DNA of 64,000 bases from Botrytis cinerea B05.10 (Eukaryota; Ascomycota; Leotiomycetes; Helotiales; Sclerotiniaceae): contig NC_037314.1 in NCBI RefSeq assembly GCF_000143535.2, forward strand, positions 2,728,001 through 2,792,000. Direction: 5' to 3'. The first letter of the stretch is position 1; the number at the start of each line of letters is the position of its first letter. The position numbers were made by a program, and so were the translations under genes. Below are positions 30,703 through 43,554 of the stretch, one piece after another. The notes under the pieces are model-generated. The model was not told where the DNA came from, ran no database searches, and saw only the letters and a program-made list of their open reading frames with translations.

Positions 30703-33191
30703 ATGGTCGCGAGAAAGAATCCAGGTCCGGCAAAATTGCCTGTGGCCCAACTTACAATTCTTGGTAAGTTTCCAGTTTGTCTTGTTGCGTTTACATATGT
30801 CCAGCAGATGCAGATCTTCAAATCGTTGAAAGTTTCTTCGTGGTAGTGATGAAAATCATGGTTGGTCCTGGATTATCTCGGGAGGCCGGTTAATGCAATT
30901 GCAAAATACCCCGCCATACAATGTAACATTGTCACCCAAAAGTTCCTCTCTTGACGAAGATCGTGCATATCCTTTACCTAGTTACATCCTCATTGAGAAG
31001 AATCAATTGAATATCTCTCTGTGTGGTCACAGCTTCTCCTCCTTGCGAATGTGATTGGAATAGATTTTGAGGACGTGATGGACATTTTGTTCGACTGTGA
31101 TTCTTCAGACCAAGCTCAGTCCGATGTATCATTCCGTCTCTACAACGACCATCATAGTGTAGACCGTTCAATCGACAGTTCAATTGGCCATTTTCGATTC
31201 CAAAATCCATTACGGGTCAAATCCTCATACTAATTTGATTAGCAATATGTAGATTTGCAGAACCAGTCGCCTTGACTTCAGTCTTTCCATACCTAGTGAG
31301 TTTTGAGAAATTCCACCAAAAAGTCATGTGACTAACCTGACAATCAGCCTGAAATGATTGAAAGTTTTGGGGTTGAACAAAAAGATGTAGCAAAATGGGC
31401 AGGTATAGCATCTGCCGTTTTCTCATTATCTCAATGCATGACAGCTATCATGTGGGGGAGAGCTTCCGATGTATTTGGCCGTAAACCTACAATCTTGTTC
31501 GGATTAACATGTACCATGATATTAAATATCGTATGGGGCATGTCAGTAACTTTACCTATGGCTATCATTGCTAGAGCACTTCAAGGAGCTTTTAATGGAA
31601 ATGGTTGGTTCTCCGCTTGGATTGAAATTCGTATAAGCTAACAACAGATAGTTGGTATTATTCGAACAATGGTAGCAGAAATGGTTCCTGAAAAGGAGTT
31701 GCAACCGAGAGCATTTTCTATCATGCCATTAGTATGGAGTCTTGGTTCAATCTTTGGTCCATCTTTCGGAGGATTCTTTGCTAGACCAGCACAAAACTTT
31801 CCCGGAATTTTCGGAAATAATAGATTTTTCCTCAATTTCCCTTTTGCCTTACCGAATATCATCGCCAGTTTCCTTTTTATGATTGGAATCACAACTGGAT
31901 TTCTGTTCCTCAGGGTACGTTTGACTGATCAATCTTTCCCATTCTCGCTAACAAATGCTAGGAAACGTTAGAATCTAAACGTGATAAGAAAGACTTGGGG
32001 GTAGAAGTAGGGAAGAAATTAGTTGCCTCTTCTAAAGTTCTCTGTTGTAAACCTCGACCGAGGCACCATACTCCTGGGCATCCAGCCTATGATGAATCAT
32101 CAGCATCACTTCTTAGACCTACGTCTTCTGGGTCAGATACCGCTCAATCTTTTGGTGACAACTTTGAATCTCCCAAATCAAAAGCCCCAGTTACCCGCCC
32201 AAGTCTTCGAGAAGTATTCACACGTCAATCGGTCATTAATCTTATTGCCTATACATTTCTCGCCCTCCATTCTGTCTCTTATGATCAAATTCTTTCAGTT
32301 TTTATGCATCATCCACGTCAAATCCACGATCCATCAAATACACAACTCCCATTCAAATTCTCCGGTGGTTTCGGTCTTCATTCGGGAAGAATTGGTACAA
32401 TTTTTACCTTCTACGGTGTCGTGGGTGGCTTCATTCAATTCGTTATATTCCCACCTGCAGCTCGCAAATTCGGTGTATTGAATTGTTTCAAAGTTTGCGC
32501 TGTAACTTTCCCACTTATCTGTTTCGTTACTCCATATACAGCACTCATCGAATCATCGACTTGGCAACAAATCATTATTTTCGCAATTTTGATTGTTAAA
32601 TCTTTTGCTGTCATTTTCGCTTTTCCTTGTTGTGTTATTCTTCTCACCAATTCGGCCGTGAGTCTCCGTATCTTAGGTACATTAAACGGCTTCGCAGTAT
32701 CTATTTCGGCAGTTGGAAGAGCGATTGGGCCGGCCATGTCGGGATCTGCTTTTACTTGGGGGTTGAAAGAGGGTTACATCATTACTCCTTACTTCTTGCT
32801 CGGAGCCATCGCAGCAATTGGCGCAATTCCTATTTGGTATCTAGAAGAAATGGAGGGATTCAGCAAAAGTGGTACAAGCGACGACGAAGGCGAGGAAGAA
32901 TCACTCCTCTCACCCGATGATGAGGAAACAGGACTTTTAGCAGGGGATGAAAGGATCAGAAGAGATCCTAATGAAGAAGCATTAGATATCGTCGAAGGTG
33001 CACCACTCTCTAAAGCTATAAGTAAACGGAGAGAATCGAGCGTGAGTAAAATTGATAGAATGGAAGAAAACATGAGTAGTCCGATTGGAATGATAGGAGG
33101 AAGTGTAGGACCTGGAGGAGGAAGAAGATTGAGTAATGGATTGGCAGTTAGTAATTTAGGACAGGGAACGGGGGGAACGAGTTTTACTTGA
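30703..33191 (+). CDS. MFS transporter (Ycr023c / ZIF-like)
   Basis: Five exons: 30703-30763, 31243-31295, 31348-31603, 31652-31914 and 31962-33191, giving 620 residues. All joins keep frame and read as a conserved MFS N-terminus (LTILAICRFAEPVALTSVFP, then YLPEMIESFG). The first intron is unusually long (479 bp); the others are 47-52 bp. MFS motif A is GRASDVFGRKPT (about residues 75-86). About 12 hydrophobic helices are split by a central hydrophilic loop (about residues 220-290), with a long acidic and serine/glycine-rich cytosolic tail (about 120 residues). The family includes yeast Ycr023c and plant zinc-induced facilitators; the substrate is not deducible. The ATG at 30703 has an in-frame stop upstream, but a further 5' exon cannot be excluded. 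Confidence 0.9.
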
Positions 33192-34261
33192 GGAAGGTTG
33201 ATTCCAAAAAAGAAGGATTGGGGGTGGGGGTGGTGGTACTCACAATGTGGAACTCTTCGTACATGGGGGGATTTGGTACGAGTGCGAGATTTGGATGTAA
33301 AAATGAAATACGGAAAGAAAGGTGGATATGAGATATGATATTCATGAGAAATGAACTGAGAGTAAATTTTGAAATTTTATAATATTTTATTGGAACGAGT
33401 ATGTGTATTTGTATAGAATTTGAATTTGGATTTGAATCTTTTTGAATCTTTTCTTTCTGAATCTTTTCTTTTTGGATCTTTTCTATATGGTATAAAGTGA
33501 TGAGGGGGGAAAATGAAGAGGGTGGGGGGTATTTTGGGGAGGGATGTTTTGGGGATGGATAATTGTGTAAGCGCAGTGAATGACTTCAATTCAATGGCTA
33601 CTGTATTAAAGCCCTGAGCGAATGTGAAAGAGACTAGTTCTTTCTAGTAGATCTTATTATATCAGGTCTACTATCCCCGGTACATAGCTAGCTTTTTAAA
33701 AATGAATACAACTAGATATATAGGATTTATATTATTGTGGGTACTTCGTCTTTCCTATTTTACTCATACAAACGATGATATATTGATTTGATGGAATGCG
33801 TGAGGTGGAAGATTGGGGTTTCTTTTTTAGGGGAGCGGATTGAAGGCACTGGCTGGAAATTACTCTTCTTCGGGTTATTATTGTCGTTGTTGTTGTGTTG
33901 TTGTTTGATAGTATATAAGGGGGGGGGGGGATATAGGAGTTTGTAAGAAGACCTTTTAATATTGAGAGTAACATCGAAACTAAAGTATGATATCAATTTA
34001 ATCATTTTACATTATAAAGCGCTGTGAGAAAGTAATCTCAAAATTCTCAAAATTTCATGTAGGTCGATAAGTTTCAGATAACTATACGTATTGAGTTAGT
34101 CGACAATATAGAATTATAGGGCGACTTGATTTTAAACCATCATTTTAATCTTTCCTTGGAAAGATTCGATTAGAAGATCTGGATTGGAAATACGATTGAG
34201 TTAGCGAGATAGAAATGATAGAGAACAGTATCTTGTACCTCAACAAACCTGATAAGTAACT

Positions 34262-34714
34262 CTTGGTTTGAGAAATTGTGTTTCGAATATAGATGTCTTG
34301 ATTTTTGCTTTTTAGTGATGAAATTGTTGCACTTGCTAACTTTAATTTTTAATAAAATTGTCAGAAATAGACAGCGAGTTGCACATAGTATGAGGTATCA
34401 TTATGATATATATATATTATATGTATTATTAAGTCTATTGTATAGGGACCTCATAAAGAGAAGTTTTATAATTGGTGTGCACGTGCCATATCACGTGTTT
34501 TCCAACAAAAATATAATCGAGACTAACTTAACTAATAAATAATTATGATTTTGAATAAAAAGGAGTTGCTAATAAGTTTCAAAATAAATTGTATGTTCTT
34601 TTATTTGAAAACTTCAAAATACGCTTTTGACTTGAGAAATTATATCTGGAATGCAGATATCTTGATCCTGGCTTCTTGATGGTGAAATTGTTACACTTAC
34701 TAACTTTAATTTTT
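34262..34714. repeat. Diverged direct duplication of about 90 bp
   Basis: Copies at about 34262-34350 and 34624-34714 align along their length. Shared words include TGAGAAATT, AGAT-TCTTGAT and GTGAAATTGTT, ending in the common run CTAACTTTAATTTTT. Divergence is about 20 percent by eye. Neither copy is coding. Confidence 0.6.
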
Positions 34715-34992
34715 GGTGGGGCATAATTCATATCGACTAGTAGGCGATCGTAGGTTTGCGTGAAAGCCCGTTGGGAGAACATTTCTTCATATACTATTGA
34801 CTTGTGGACACACTAGTGATAGATACATTTGGTGGAAATTGGGTGAACGAAACAGGAGAGCAGGAAGATACACATTGCTAAAATCCCTGTAATCTAAACA
34901 GATTTGAAAAGATGCATTTGTGTCTTTGAAATCGACTTTGCATGTCATGTCTTTATTTTCTATCGGAATGATCATTAGAATTCGCTTAGCTT

Positions 34993-35020
<28 letters not shown>
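34993..35020. repeat. Poly(dA) tract, 28 bases
   Basis: An uninterrupted run of 28 A. It could be a microsatellite or the trace of a retroposed poly(A) tail read on the plus strand. No retrogene body or target duplication is visible beside it. Confidence 0.9.
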
Positions 35021-35024
<4 letters not shown>

Positions 35025-36734
35025 GTGTCTAATATGCAACTCATTCATAGCCCATTTCAACCCATTCCAGCCTCAACAATTTATTTCTCCCCTGCGACTA
35101 ATGAAATCGCTTCGACTAGCGAGTCCCTATTTGGAGTAGCTACAACAACCGGAATTGAAAATACTTCTCCACTTGAAGGAGTGGCTCTTTCCTTTTCGCA
35201 ACTTAAGCTAATACCGAGATGTTTGAATTTAGAAATAGGAAAATCAACTTTAATAGTTTGGTTAATATATGTGATGTAGAGAAATAATCAGAGAACTTTT
35301 ACTAGAAAGCTCTATCGTTTTGCGTGAAAGTACAGTATACTAGAGGCATCGTCTTCTTCATGCTTTAGGCAATTGATTAGCTGGGTAGTTATACATCGTT
35401 CCGCAATTCTTCGAGTTTTCTCAATGAATAATGGAGCCACCTCACTAAAGATAGTGTTGAGTACATATTGGAGACCTTGAAAACTGACGTATTTCTTGGA
35501 AAATTTCACGATATTGTAGAAATTTAGTAGGAGCTGACTGCATAAGGGAAACCTGCAGAGCAGACTACCTGCGAGTTTTCCGTGAGCGTAAGAAACTCTT
35601 ACGCAGCTTGTGTTGCAGAATAAGATTTAATTCAAAGAAACAGCAGATTAAAACATTAACCCCTCGAGATTATAGCTATGCCATTTTTAGAAGTAATATT
35701 ATCATTCTTGACTACCAGAATATCTTGGGGCATTTTGAGCTGTGAGACGATGTAGGTGTTGAATTGTAGCGCTCAGAACACGAAGACTCACAGTCATCGA
35801 GTATTCCACTGCTTGTCTATTGGTGAGTCTCCGAATCCGAATTGTACCTCAATGAAACCTCAAAGACTAATGTTGATGGAATTCTGTGTTTCGGATGCCA
35901 AGAAATGCGTCCTGCCGAACTTCGGCCCGATCGTGAAATCTTGAGATTGCTCGACGATAGCCGAGTCTAAGTTTTAGTTCCAAGCGCCGTTGAATCTTGG
36001 AGATTTCTCAAGAGTTCAAGGATATTCGAGCTGTCAATTGTGAGTCTATGACTCATATGGCATATTTTTTTTAGAATGATCGAGATCATTTCGGGTCATT
36101 GGTATGGTCCTGATGCCGATTTTGAGTTGTATCTCTGCCGTCGTTGATTTTGATTTCGGATTCTTAAGATCTCAAATGAGAAACGAATACCCAAGTATTT
36201 CAACAGAATTCGAGATTCCATTTGGAAGAAACTTGAAAGCCTAACCATTATAAATGTGGCAAACCACATTCGGCGTGAAATTCTAGAATCAGATTGATGA
36301 TACATGACCGGACTCAGGCAATTTGAGTGCCTATGAGATGCTTTGAATTCAATCATTGATCATCAAAGTCGTCTTTCAACAAAGTTGATTTTAAGAAAAT
36401 GCCAATGTTGAGCTTGCGGGGTCAATGCAATCCTTAGCTATATATATAGTAATTTTTCTGACGTTTGACTAATAGTCAAACAAGTGTGGAGACGCAGACG
36501 TAGTTTAATGATTTCCAAAAAAATCAATGACGTAGTAGGAATCTAGTGGGAATAAAAACTTTGGTTCCTCAATCGCTTACACGCCAGTGGCCCTAGGTTA
36601 CTAATAGGGGAACTAACTAAATGCTTAGTTATGCGCTTAATTATTGCGCAACACGGAAAACGTCAATTTGGATATTTCTGAGAAGATAATAATATATTCC
36701 CAAGATGACTATCATACACATGCTCAAAGAGAGT

Positions 36735-36832
36735 AATCGTAGGCCTACAAGCCCCCTCTTAGCTGCCCACCTAAAACCTCCAGAGGTAAGGAGAAAGTGG
36801 GCAGCTAAGAGGGGGGTTGTAGGCCTACGATT
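36735..36832. repeat. Long hairpin, 36-bp arms
   Basis: Left arm 36735-36770 and right arm 36797-36832 are inverted copies with one mismatch, separated by 26 bases. Each arm includes the palindrome TAGGCCTA. The loop holds a smaller hairpin (ACCTC-CA-GAGGT). The arms are GC-rich within an AT-rich region. It may be a short MITE or a structured RNA locus. Confidence 0.85.
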
Positions 36833-37174
36833 AGTCTTCTATTCCCCCAAATCTTTATATCTTGTGGTAATTTGTACAACATGAATTTCCACAAACGCTG
36901 TCTTTGAGATGCCGGCTGATAGGCCCTAGGCATCAATTCAAATCTAATATCCTGACTTTTAGGAGATCTTTATTATTCAAATATCTTTACTTTTGAAGTA
37001 TTAAGTATTAAGCTTAGTGTTGAAGAAAATAATCTTGTCTCTCGTATAACATGTTAGCATCTTTTTCTCTTTGATTATTCCCATCATAAGCAACAGATAC
37101 ATGGAAATTAACATACTTATCTGTTTATAGAGGAAACCCAAAATCCTATAATCATTTAACATCTGCTTAATGAC

Positions 37175-38518
37175 CTATCCATGACGATTTTTCACTACAA
37201 AACAACGTCGCTTCCCACACTCGCTGAGTTCAAGAAAGTTGTTCTCGTAGTCAAGAAAGGTCTTACCAAAGCCACCCCTTAGTGCCCATGGCTCTATCAC
37301 ATCGTGATGCCAATTCATATATTCTCCTTCAGGAGATTCCCATATACAAAATCCCGAGAGGCTATCTTTCGACCGACCAAGAACGACACCTCGAACCCCG
37401 ACTTTCTGACTGATACTCTCAATCACAGCCAAGACGAAGGCATCTTGCTTTGCTCGGTAACTCTCATGATAGTTATCTCGGTAATATTTGTCATATTTAG
37501 AAGCTGCATTAAGACGATAATTCTCTGGATTTGGTAATTGAACGATGACTCTTTTGACTCTTCGACAGGGGACGACAGAAAGGAAGTTCTTGAGAAAGGT
37601 CCAATCACCTTGATCATTTTGGCAGAGGATAATACGGGAACGCCATTCTGTTGACAAGCTTGTCTCTTGGTCAAATTCAACATCTCGGATACGGTCGGCA
37701 CTGTGTAGTTGCCGGACTAAATCGTACAGAACAATGCTTGGAGTCGAAGCCCAAAAGTCACCATAATGTTTAATATCTTCCGAAATATGCCCACTATCCA
37801 CACATTAGCTTTTTTCTCATTCCAGGGGAGGAGATGCATTGACTGACTGTAGAGTAAGCTTTAAGTCAGATTCGGCCAATTCTGAATCATTCAAATTCGA
37901 TTGAGGTGAGATATTTCGAGGAGTTTTATCGACTTTCATAAGTCCTATCATATCATGAACATTGTAGGGTATTTCGGATGTACGTGTCTTCAGTTCGACG
38001 TCAAGTTCATAACTGTTAAGTCTCTTGAATATACTCAACGCATGGGTGTAAGCTAGCGGCTGGCCTCGGAGTGCTTCCAATAGACGTGGACCCTGATCAG
38101 CGGAGCAGAAAGAATCTCGACCACAAAAGACAAAAACCATCTGCCTAATTTCATTTGGCAGTCTCTCAAGAATGCTGTCTTTGAGCTCAAATTCGATTGC
38201 TCGCTGTTTAAGATCAGGCTCACTGATGACATCTGTAAGTATTTCTTCAAGATGTTTAGGTTCATAGCCGAAATCTTCACAGTCAGCATCAAAGTCATCA
38301 GAGTCGTCAGTATGAGAATTCCAGTTGTTGGGAATGCCTCCGGTTGTCTTGATGTAATGTTGAAGATGTTTGAAAGTACAAATGGCCATGGCATGCTGGA
38401 GAAATTCGATTCCGGTTTGACGAACTCCAGGCTTGGAATTTTTTTCGAGGCTTTTGTTTGAATATTGAGATTTCCGTTGGTAATATGACGATGGACCTGG
38501 GAGAGGGGGGTGTGGCAT
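37175..38518 (-). CDS. Hypothetical protein with F-box-like segment
   Basis: Two minus-strand exons, 38518-37848 and 37793-37175, give 429 residues. The intron is drawn as 54 bp with donor GTCAGT, branch GCTAAT and acceptor GATAG; it removes a TGA and a TAA lying in the same frame. The donor is less common than GTAAGT, so if it is wrong the gene could instead be interrupted by stops. The segment ILERLPNEIRQMVFVFC (about residues 118-134) resembles the start of F-box or 2EXR-type domains common in fungi. The N-terminus is basic and the middle is acidic. The C-terminal half is charged and Trp/Tyr-containing with no family I recognise. The ATG at 38518 is the first in frame. Confidence 0.6.
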
Positions 38519-39678
38519 TGTAGAAAATCTGTGAGGGGTGAAGTACTAAATTATAACTGAGGAGGACTGTGTTTGTATTTTACAGAAGATGAAAGAAAAA
38601 AGGAAGAAGACACATCAATTTATATATTTGCGCGATGCAGTAATTGAACCGGCTTGAAACTATGTTAGTTTAGAGAGGTCCTAAAAGTAGTGAGCTCCTA
38701 TTTCGCGGGGTTGAAAATCAGTCTCGAATTTGTGAATTAAACTGCTAGTCTTTACAAACAGGTTTTTCGAGAGGCCGTCAAAAGTATGTTCTGAAAAAAA
38801 TCTATGAAGTTCGATGACTGAAATATTGTGAAGGCACGACGGCTTGGGATATCAAGTGGAGTGAGCGCGTAGGAGTCGCTCATTTTTATACATATTAATC
38901 GAGGCGCAAGCTCCTTTTGCAAAGTGGCTTTGCTGTGGCTCACCTCAACCACGCATATTTTATCGCTCCCCTAAATCATGAAATGTTCATCGAAATTGGC
39001 TGGTGATTTGACAATTGAGTATGACGATTGAAAAACTACTGGAGTGATACTAGATTCAAAAATTTACCTTTCGTGAAAACCCATTTTCGTTATGCCAACT
39101 GCAGATAACTATTACAAAACACAAAATTTTAATGTGTTATGTTATCATGATAAGAGATTTATTCTACTACGACACGACAATGTCATTTCGATTGACTACC
39201 AAATCGGATCTGCATGATCATGAGCTATACACTTGTAGAATACTAGATAACGATCGTTCTTATAAGATTGATAAAAACAGGTAATGATAGATTGTGTTCT
39301 AGTATTATTTCAACTGCGAAATCTTTGCTAAAAAACGGTGTCGCCTTTTCATGCAAGTTCACAGTATTTTAAATTCTGCTTAGCACTAGACATTCAATCT
39401 AGAATTCATGGAGATGAAAAATGAAGTCATAAACATTGAGTTACACTATCTTTGCAAGTGACGACCAAGGAGAAATTAATTGAGTCTGTAGGAGCTAAAT
39501 CATTTAGAGTTATATACTAGGAACATTATGTCAGTTTAAATCACCGTTGTAGTTCAGCCCCAAAGCCTTGGCAAATCTTGATTGATCAGCCACTATGACA
39601 ATAGTCCCTCTACCACCAATCCGTCGAGAGATTATCATGTATTACTTTGCATTACTTTAGATAGCCATCAATATGCCC
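38519..39678. other. Intergenic
   Basis: No gene is supported. It is AT-rich DNA between two minus-strand genes. Confidence 0.45.
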
Positions 39679-40101
39679 TTAGTTCTCTCCAAAGATAGGA
39701 CTTGCAGTGTCCTCTCGCTTGGTCTCCGACTTCTTAGTCTTATTTCCACCACGATGATTCTTTCTCTTTGGTTTTCCGGTAGCTTGATCATTACCCTGCT
39801 TGAATCTCTTTCCCAACTTTCCCATGACCCCATCACTCTTCCAGTTCTCGATAACCTCTTGAAATCTGTTATAAGTTTGACAAAGACTCGATATGAAGAG
39901 CCAGATTATGATTGGTCCAACGAGGACAATATATTGCGGGGTGTGTTTCAAGCAGCATGAGAGAGACTTAAGTATGATAGCCATATATGCGCTGCAGCCA
40001 ACGAGATGGAAACCTGCCTCTTGAAGAGCGGCAGTGGTGCGGGGATTGATTCCTGATGGGGACATGTTTTTATATGCTTGGATATTTCGAAGGCATTTCA
40101 T
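39679..40101 (-). CDS. Small membrane protein with basic tail, 140 aa
   Basis: A single-exon frame with a true ATG at 40101. It has two hydrophobic stretches: a weaker one around residues 34-50 (VGCSAYMAIILKSLSCC) and a stronger one around 58-74 (IVLVGPIIIWLFISSL). A highly basic tail follows (KPKRKNHRGGNKTKK, about residues 109-123). It could be a small tail-exposed membrane protein. No family is recognised. The basic C-terminus and intact frame favour a gene, but there is no intron to support it. Confidence 0.4.
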   Translation of the reverse strand: MKCLRNIQAYKNMSPSGINPRTTAALQEAGFHLVGCSAYMAIILKSLSCCLKHTPQYIVLVGPIIIWLFISSLCQTYNRFQEVIENWKSDGVMGKLGKRFKQGNDQATGKPKRKNHRGGNKTKKSETKREDTASPIFGEN

Positions 40102-43100
40102 ATTTCTGGTTGAGTTTATGATAAGACGAGTTGTGGGTTGTGAGTTGTCTTGTTGAAAATGTAACGGAGTTTCTGATGGAGAGTTGCTTGGTAGTTGTAT
40201 GATAAGAAGGTTTATGGTTTTGAGTTTTCTCGTTGAGAAATTAATGAAGTTTTTGAGATGGAAAATTGATGGGTGGGTGGAAGAATACCTATATACTTAT
40301 TCGTCGTTGAAATGTGGTCGAGAGATACGGTCAAGACTCTTGGTGTGCATTAAGCGAGGCTTCAGGGGCCGTAATTTACGGTGATGTACGGGAGATTGAG
40401 ATTTCAAATAATCAGTTTGTGACAGTAGTACTGTTACCACTCATATTACACTTCAATAATGTCTTACCCTCGAAAGTTTACATCAAGTCAGCGAGAGTCC
40501 TAGAGGACTTGATTTGGGTGTTCGAGTTATCGTGTACACGTACGACCCTCGTAATCGGTACCTGGCCAAAGCATGATTCTCATTATTATCTATCGCTTAT
40601 ATTGTTGGATCATGTATCAAATTAGTCTTTTTGTATTTCAAGAGCAGTTATGTATGTATCAATGAATATTGTTATGCTCGCGATTCTTCATAAAATATTC
40701 TTACCGATTAAATATATGTCGTGGTCTATCGATGCTACACAACGTAGAAAATGGCCTCGAAATAACTTGCCATGGGTATCAACCCGGATTTCTTGTAAAG
40801 GTAATGGCTAAAGGTTAATATGCCAAGATGTAGAAAGTGCTCATCGTTCACCGCCTAAAGACCTCCATTCCCGTTTTAAGATGGCATTGCGAGACGGTAA
40901 CACGTCCATATACCCAATTACCATTGATAAGAAACAGATAGTGCCTGTTATAATCTAGACACAAAACAGAAATCTCATTCACACCTTGGGTTCTCAACGA
41001 CACTATGCTAGCCCCACTAAAAGGGAATAGCATAGAGTCAAGGGCTTGCGAGCGGCAGGGGTGAAGGTATGAGTGGTTGGAATCTGTCTTTGTGTGCTAC
41101 CTCTCTAATTTTGGTTTTTACTTTCTTACGAAGACAATAACAAGCTATATTATCTCGATCTTGTGCCTGTCTGAAAGTCAATCAGCTTAACAAGGAGCTG
41201 AGCCAAAATTGCTTCTGGTTTAGTGTCATTAAAATGCGATTATCTTTGAAAATTGAAGTTGTATGCCTAATACGAAGTGGGAGGATGATATTCCTCCCGC
41301 CTACTCATGTACTAGAAATCGAGTTTATGGTCCTTGGGATTAGTATTATACAATAGCCCAAAGTTTGAATTGGGTTGAGATGATGCTAACTAAACAAGGG
41401 GATACTGAACTTTTAGCAATGCTTTTCCAGTACGCCATTTATCTATGCGCAAAAGGAACACATGCGACGAGTTACCACCCATAATCTTTGGAGTGGCAGT
41501 ACCAAGGGTCTCTGAAAGACAGGTTATGCCTTATCGATGTGTCAGTATAAAAACAGCTACATATCATTCGCTAGTGAAGCAAGTCCATTCTGACTATTGG
41601 CTGTCTGATGATATGCTTGATTACGCGCGCAGCAATCCCCAGCAACTTCCTGTTTCAAATTAAGAACGGAGGACTTATTAAAGTTGAGGTATTTCATCGC
41701 GATATATTCCTGGCTGATAGTTTGATTATCAAATGCCAGTTATTTATATACTTATGATGTAGGTAGTTGCCCGCTTCATAACATGCCAAAACCAAATTAT
41801 TCTTAGTTACTGCAAAACATCCTAATAGAAGGCTCTTACCAAGTTGAAAAATCACAGTGAATCTGTTAATTGACATACCCCATACCTTTTGAGTCTCTAC
41901 ATAAGCAGTCTAGCTCTCGCAATGAGCCATGAATCTGAACGATATAGTACTCTTTCTCAACATATTACCATCTCAAGCAGAAGACTCATTGGGTCAATAT
42001 TCACTTTCGCGGAAAACCGAACAACCTCAACAGAAATACGCGATCACGAGATTGCGTGCTCATTTGACTTATTCGTATTCACTCGAAGATTTCGCTGTCT
42101 TGAAAATTTGAATATTGCTAAGATCCCGCACATTTGTAAATATTCTTAACCATTTGGTTAATAAGTCATACAAATTTGGAAATGCTTCGAGAAAGAAATC
42201 TGTACGAGTGTCGATATTTTTTGGAAGATCAAAATGGTGATTTCTCACACAGACCCCGGTAAAGATATCGTGAGTTTGCTTTTCATCTCTCTTAAAACAA
42301 TCAAATTCAATCCTTCAACATTTCGTTCTTATACCAAAGATCAAGATTATAGAAATCGACATAGATCTTGACTTGGCTTAAAACTGTGGCTTAGGATGCT
42401 TGACTCTAGGTTATGGGTATGCAACGTGAGGGATGGTGTGGTGTTCCATTGAAAAGATATGTATTTACTGTCCTGATAATGCAGTCATTTGTGATTGAAT
42501 AAGCAATATTCATACATCGCCAACCTCAATTCTCAATTCTCAGTCATACTCATTGGGGATGAATAAATAATAGTCAACGTCATACCCCCCTGCTTCGATT
42601 ATTGTTGAATTCCCAATTTGGTACCTTTCTTCACAACTTGATAGCTCACGCACTCATTCAGGCTCATTAAAAAATTCCAATGCATTTATTGACTATTCCC
42701 TACATTCAAAGGAAGATCAAGCAAGCTGTCTCACAAAAATCAGGCCAGTCTTCCAGACTCGATGAGAAGGGGAAAGTTTGATCCCTCCATCGACATCAAC
42801 CTCAACTATAATCAACAACCTAAACAAGAATCAAACCTCCGAACCTTGAAGTAGATTTATCACAGGGCTAGTGATAAAAATCCATTATTCATCGATTATC
42901 TCAACACTGCTTGCGCTCCGAAGAAGAAACTTTCTCAAAAGAAACGGTATCAAAATGTAAAGAATTAAGAAGGGAAAGAATTCTACTGTAGCTATGAAAC
43001 CTTGATACACCTTCATGCGGTGCACCCTCTTAAGAATTCATAGCTGGAAAGACAACTGGAAACTCTATAGGCACATAAAAGAACCACAGACCGGACTTTT

Positions 43101-43188
43101 TATCGCCAGCTGCATTTTGTGGTGGATATGGCGATGGGTATGGTGGACCTTGAGTGCCTTGTTTGTGATTTGATGATCCTGAATAATG
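40102..43188. other. Gene-poor interval
   Basis: About 3.1 kb without a gene I can support. A 72-codon frame at 41445-41663 (+) starts with ATG but has no recognisable features. No repeats or mobile element ends were detected. Confidence 0.45.
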
Positions 43189-43554
43189 CTATGTGGGAGC
43201 TTGAGATTTTTTTCTTCTAGAACTTCTCTTATTTGTATTCATTTCTTTTTTGTGTCTCGACGATCGAGGATCTTCTGCAAGCGCCCGAGGGCCAGGTCTT
43301 GTCTTTGAGACTTCTTTGGTGTTACGGGACATTTGTCGGTCATGGATCAACGGAGCTGCTTTATTGTTTGCTCCTCTAGATCTCTTTTTTTCAGCACCTC
43401 TATTGTCTAAGAGTCTACCATAAGCTGTGAGGGCAGCATCTCTCCGACCAAAACATGCATCGCACATGATATCGGGTGGAGTAATGGCTTGGCCACATGC
43501 AGTTCCGCGCTCGGCTATTAGTTCTTCGCAATATTTGGAATCTGAACTGGACAT
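43189..43554 (-). CDS. Small Cys-motif basic protein, 121 aa
   Basis: A single exon with ATG at 43554. The N-terminal 40 residues hold four cysteines spaced C-x10-C-x10-C-x2-C (residues 9, 20, 31 and 34; the last pair is CDAC), a likely zinc-binding knuckle or half zinc ribbon. The rest is basic and Ser/Arg/Lys-rich, ending in a run like KRSSRRKKSQ that could act as a nuclear signal. The divergent gene at 45050 begins with the same kind of signature, so the two look like distant paralogues. The function is unknown. It could bind nucleic acid, which is inference from the basic tail only. Confidence 0.6.
   Translation of the reverse strand: MSSSDSKYCEELIAERGTACGQAITPPDIMCDACFGRRDAALTAYGRLLDNRGAEKKRSRGANNKAAPLIHDRQMSRNTKEVSKTRPGPRALAEDPRSSRHKKEMNTNKRSSRRKKSQAPT

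Larger units (their letters stand above)
33192..37174. other. Gene-poor interval
   Basis: About 4 kb with no supported gene. It contains a degenerate TGAATCTTTTCTTTT tandem array (about 33421-33487), a 12-G run (33919-33930), a diverged direct duplication (34262-34350 and 34624-34714), a 28-A run (34993-35020) and the large hairpin at 36735-36832. Short open frames near 35756 (+) and 36096 (-) are broken by stops and have no recognisable domain. Confidence 0.5.

Noticed and set aside
35756..36356. Possible relic of a 2EXR or F-box type gene on either strand
   Set aside because: Short frames broken by several stops, and no motif convincing enough to name.
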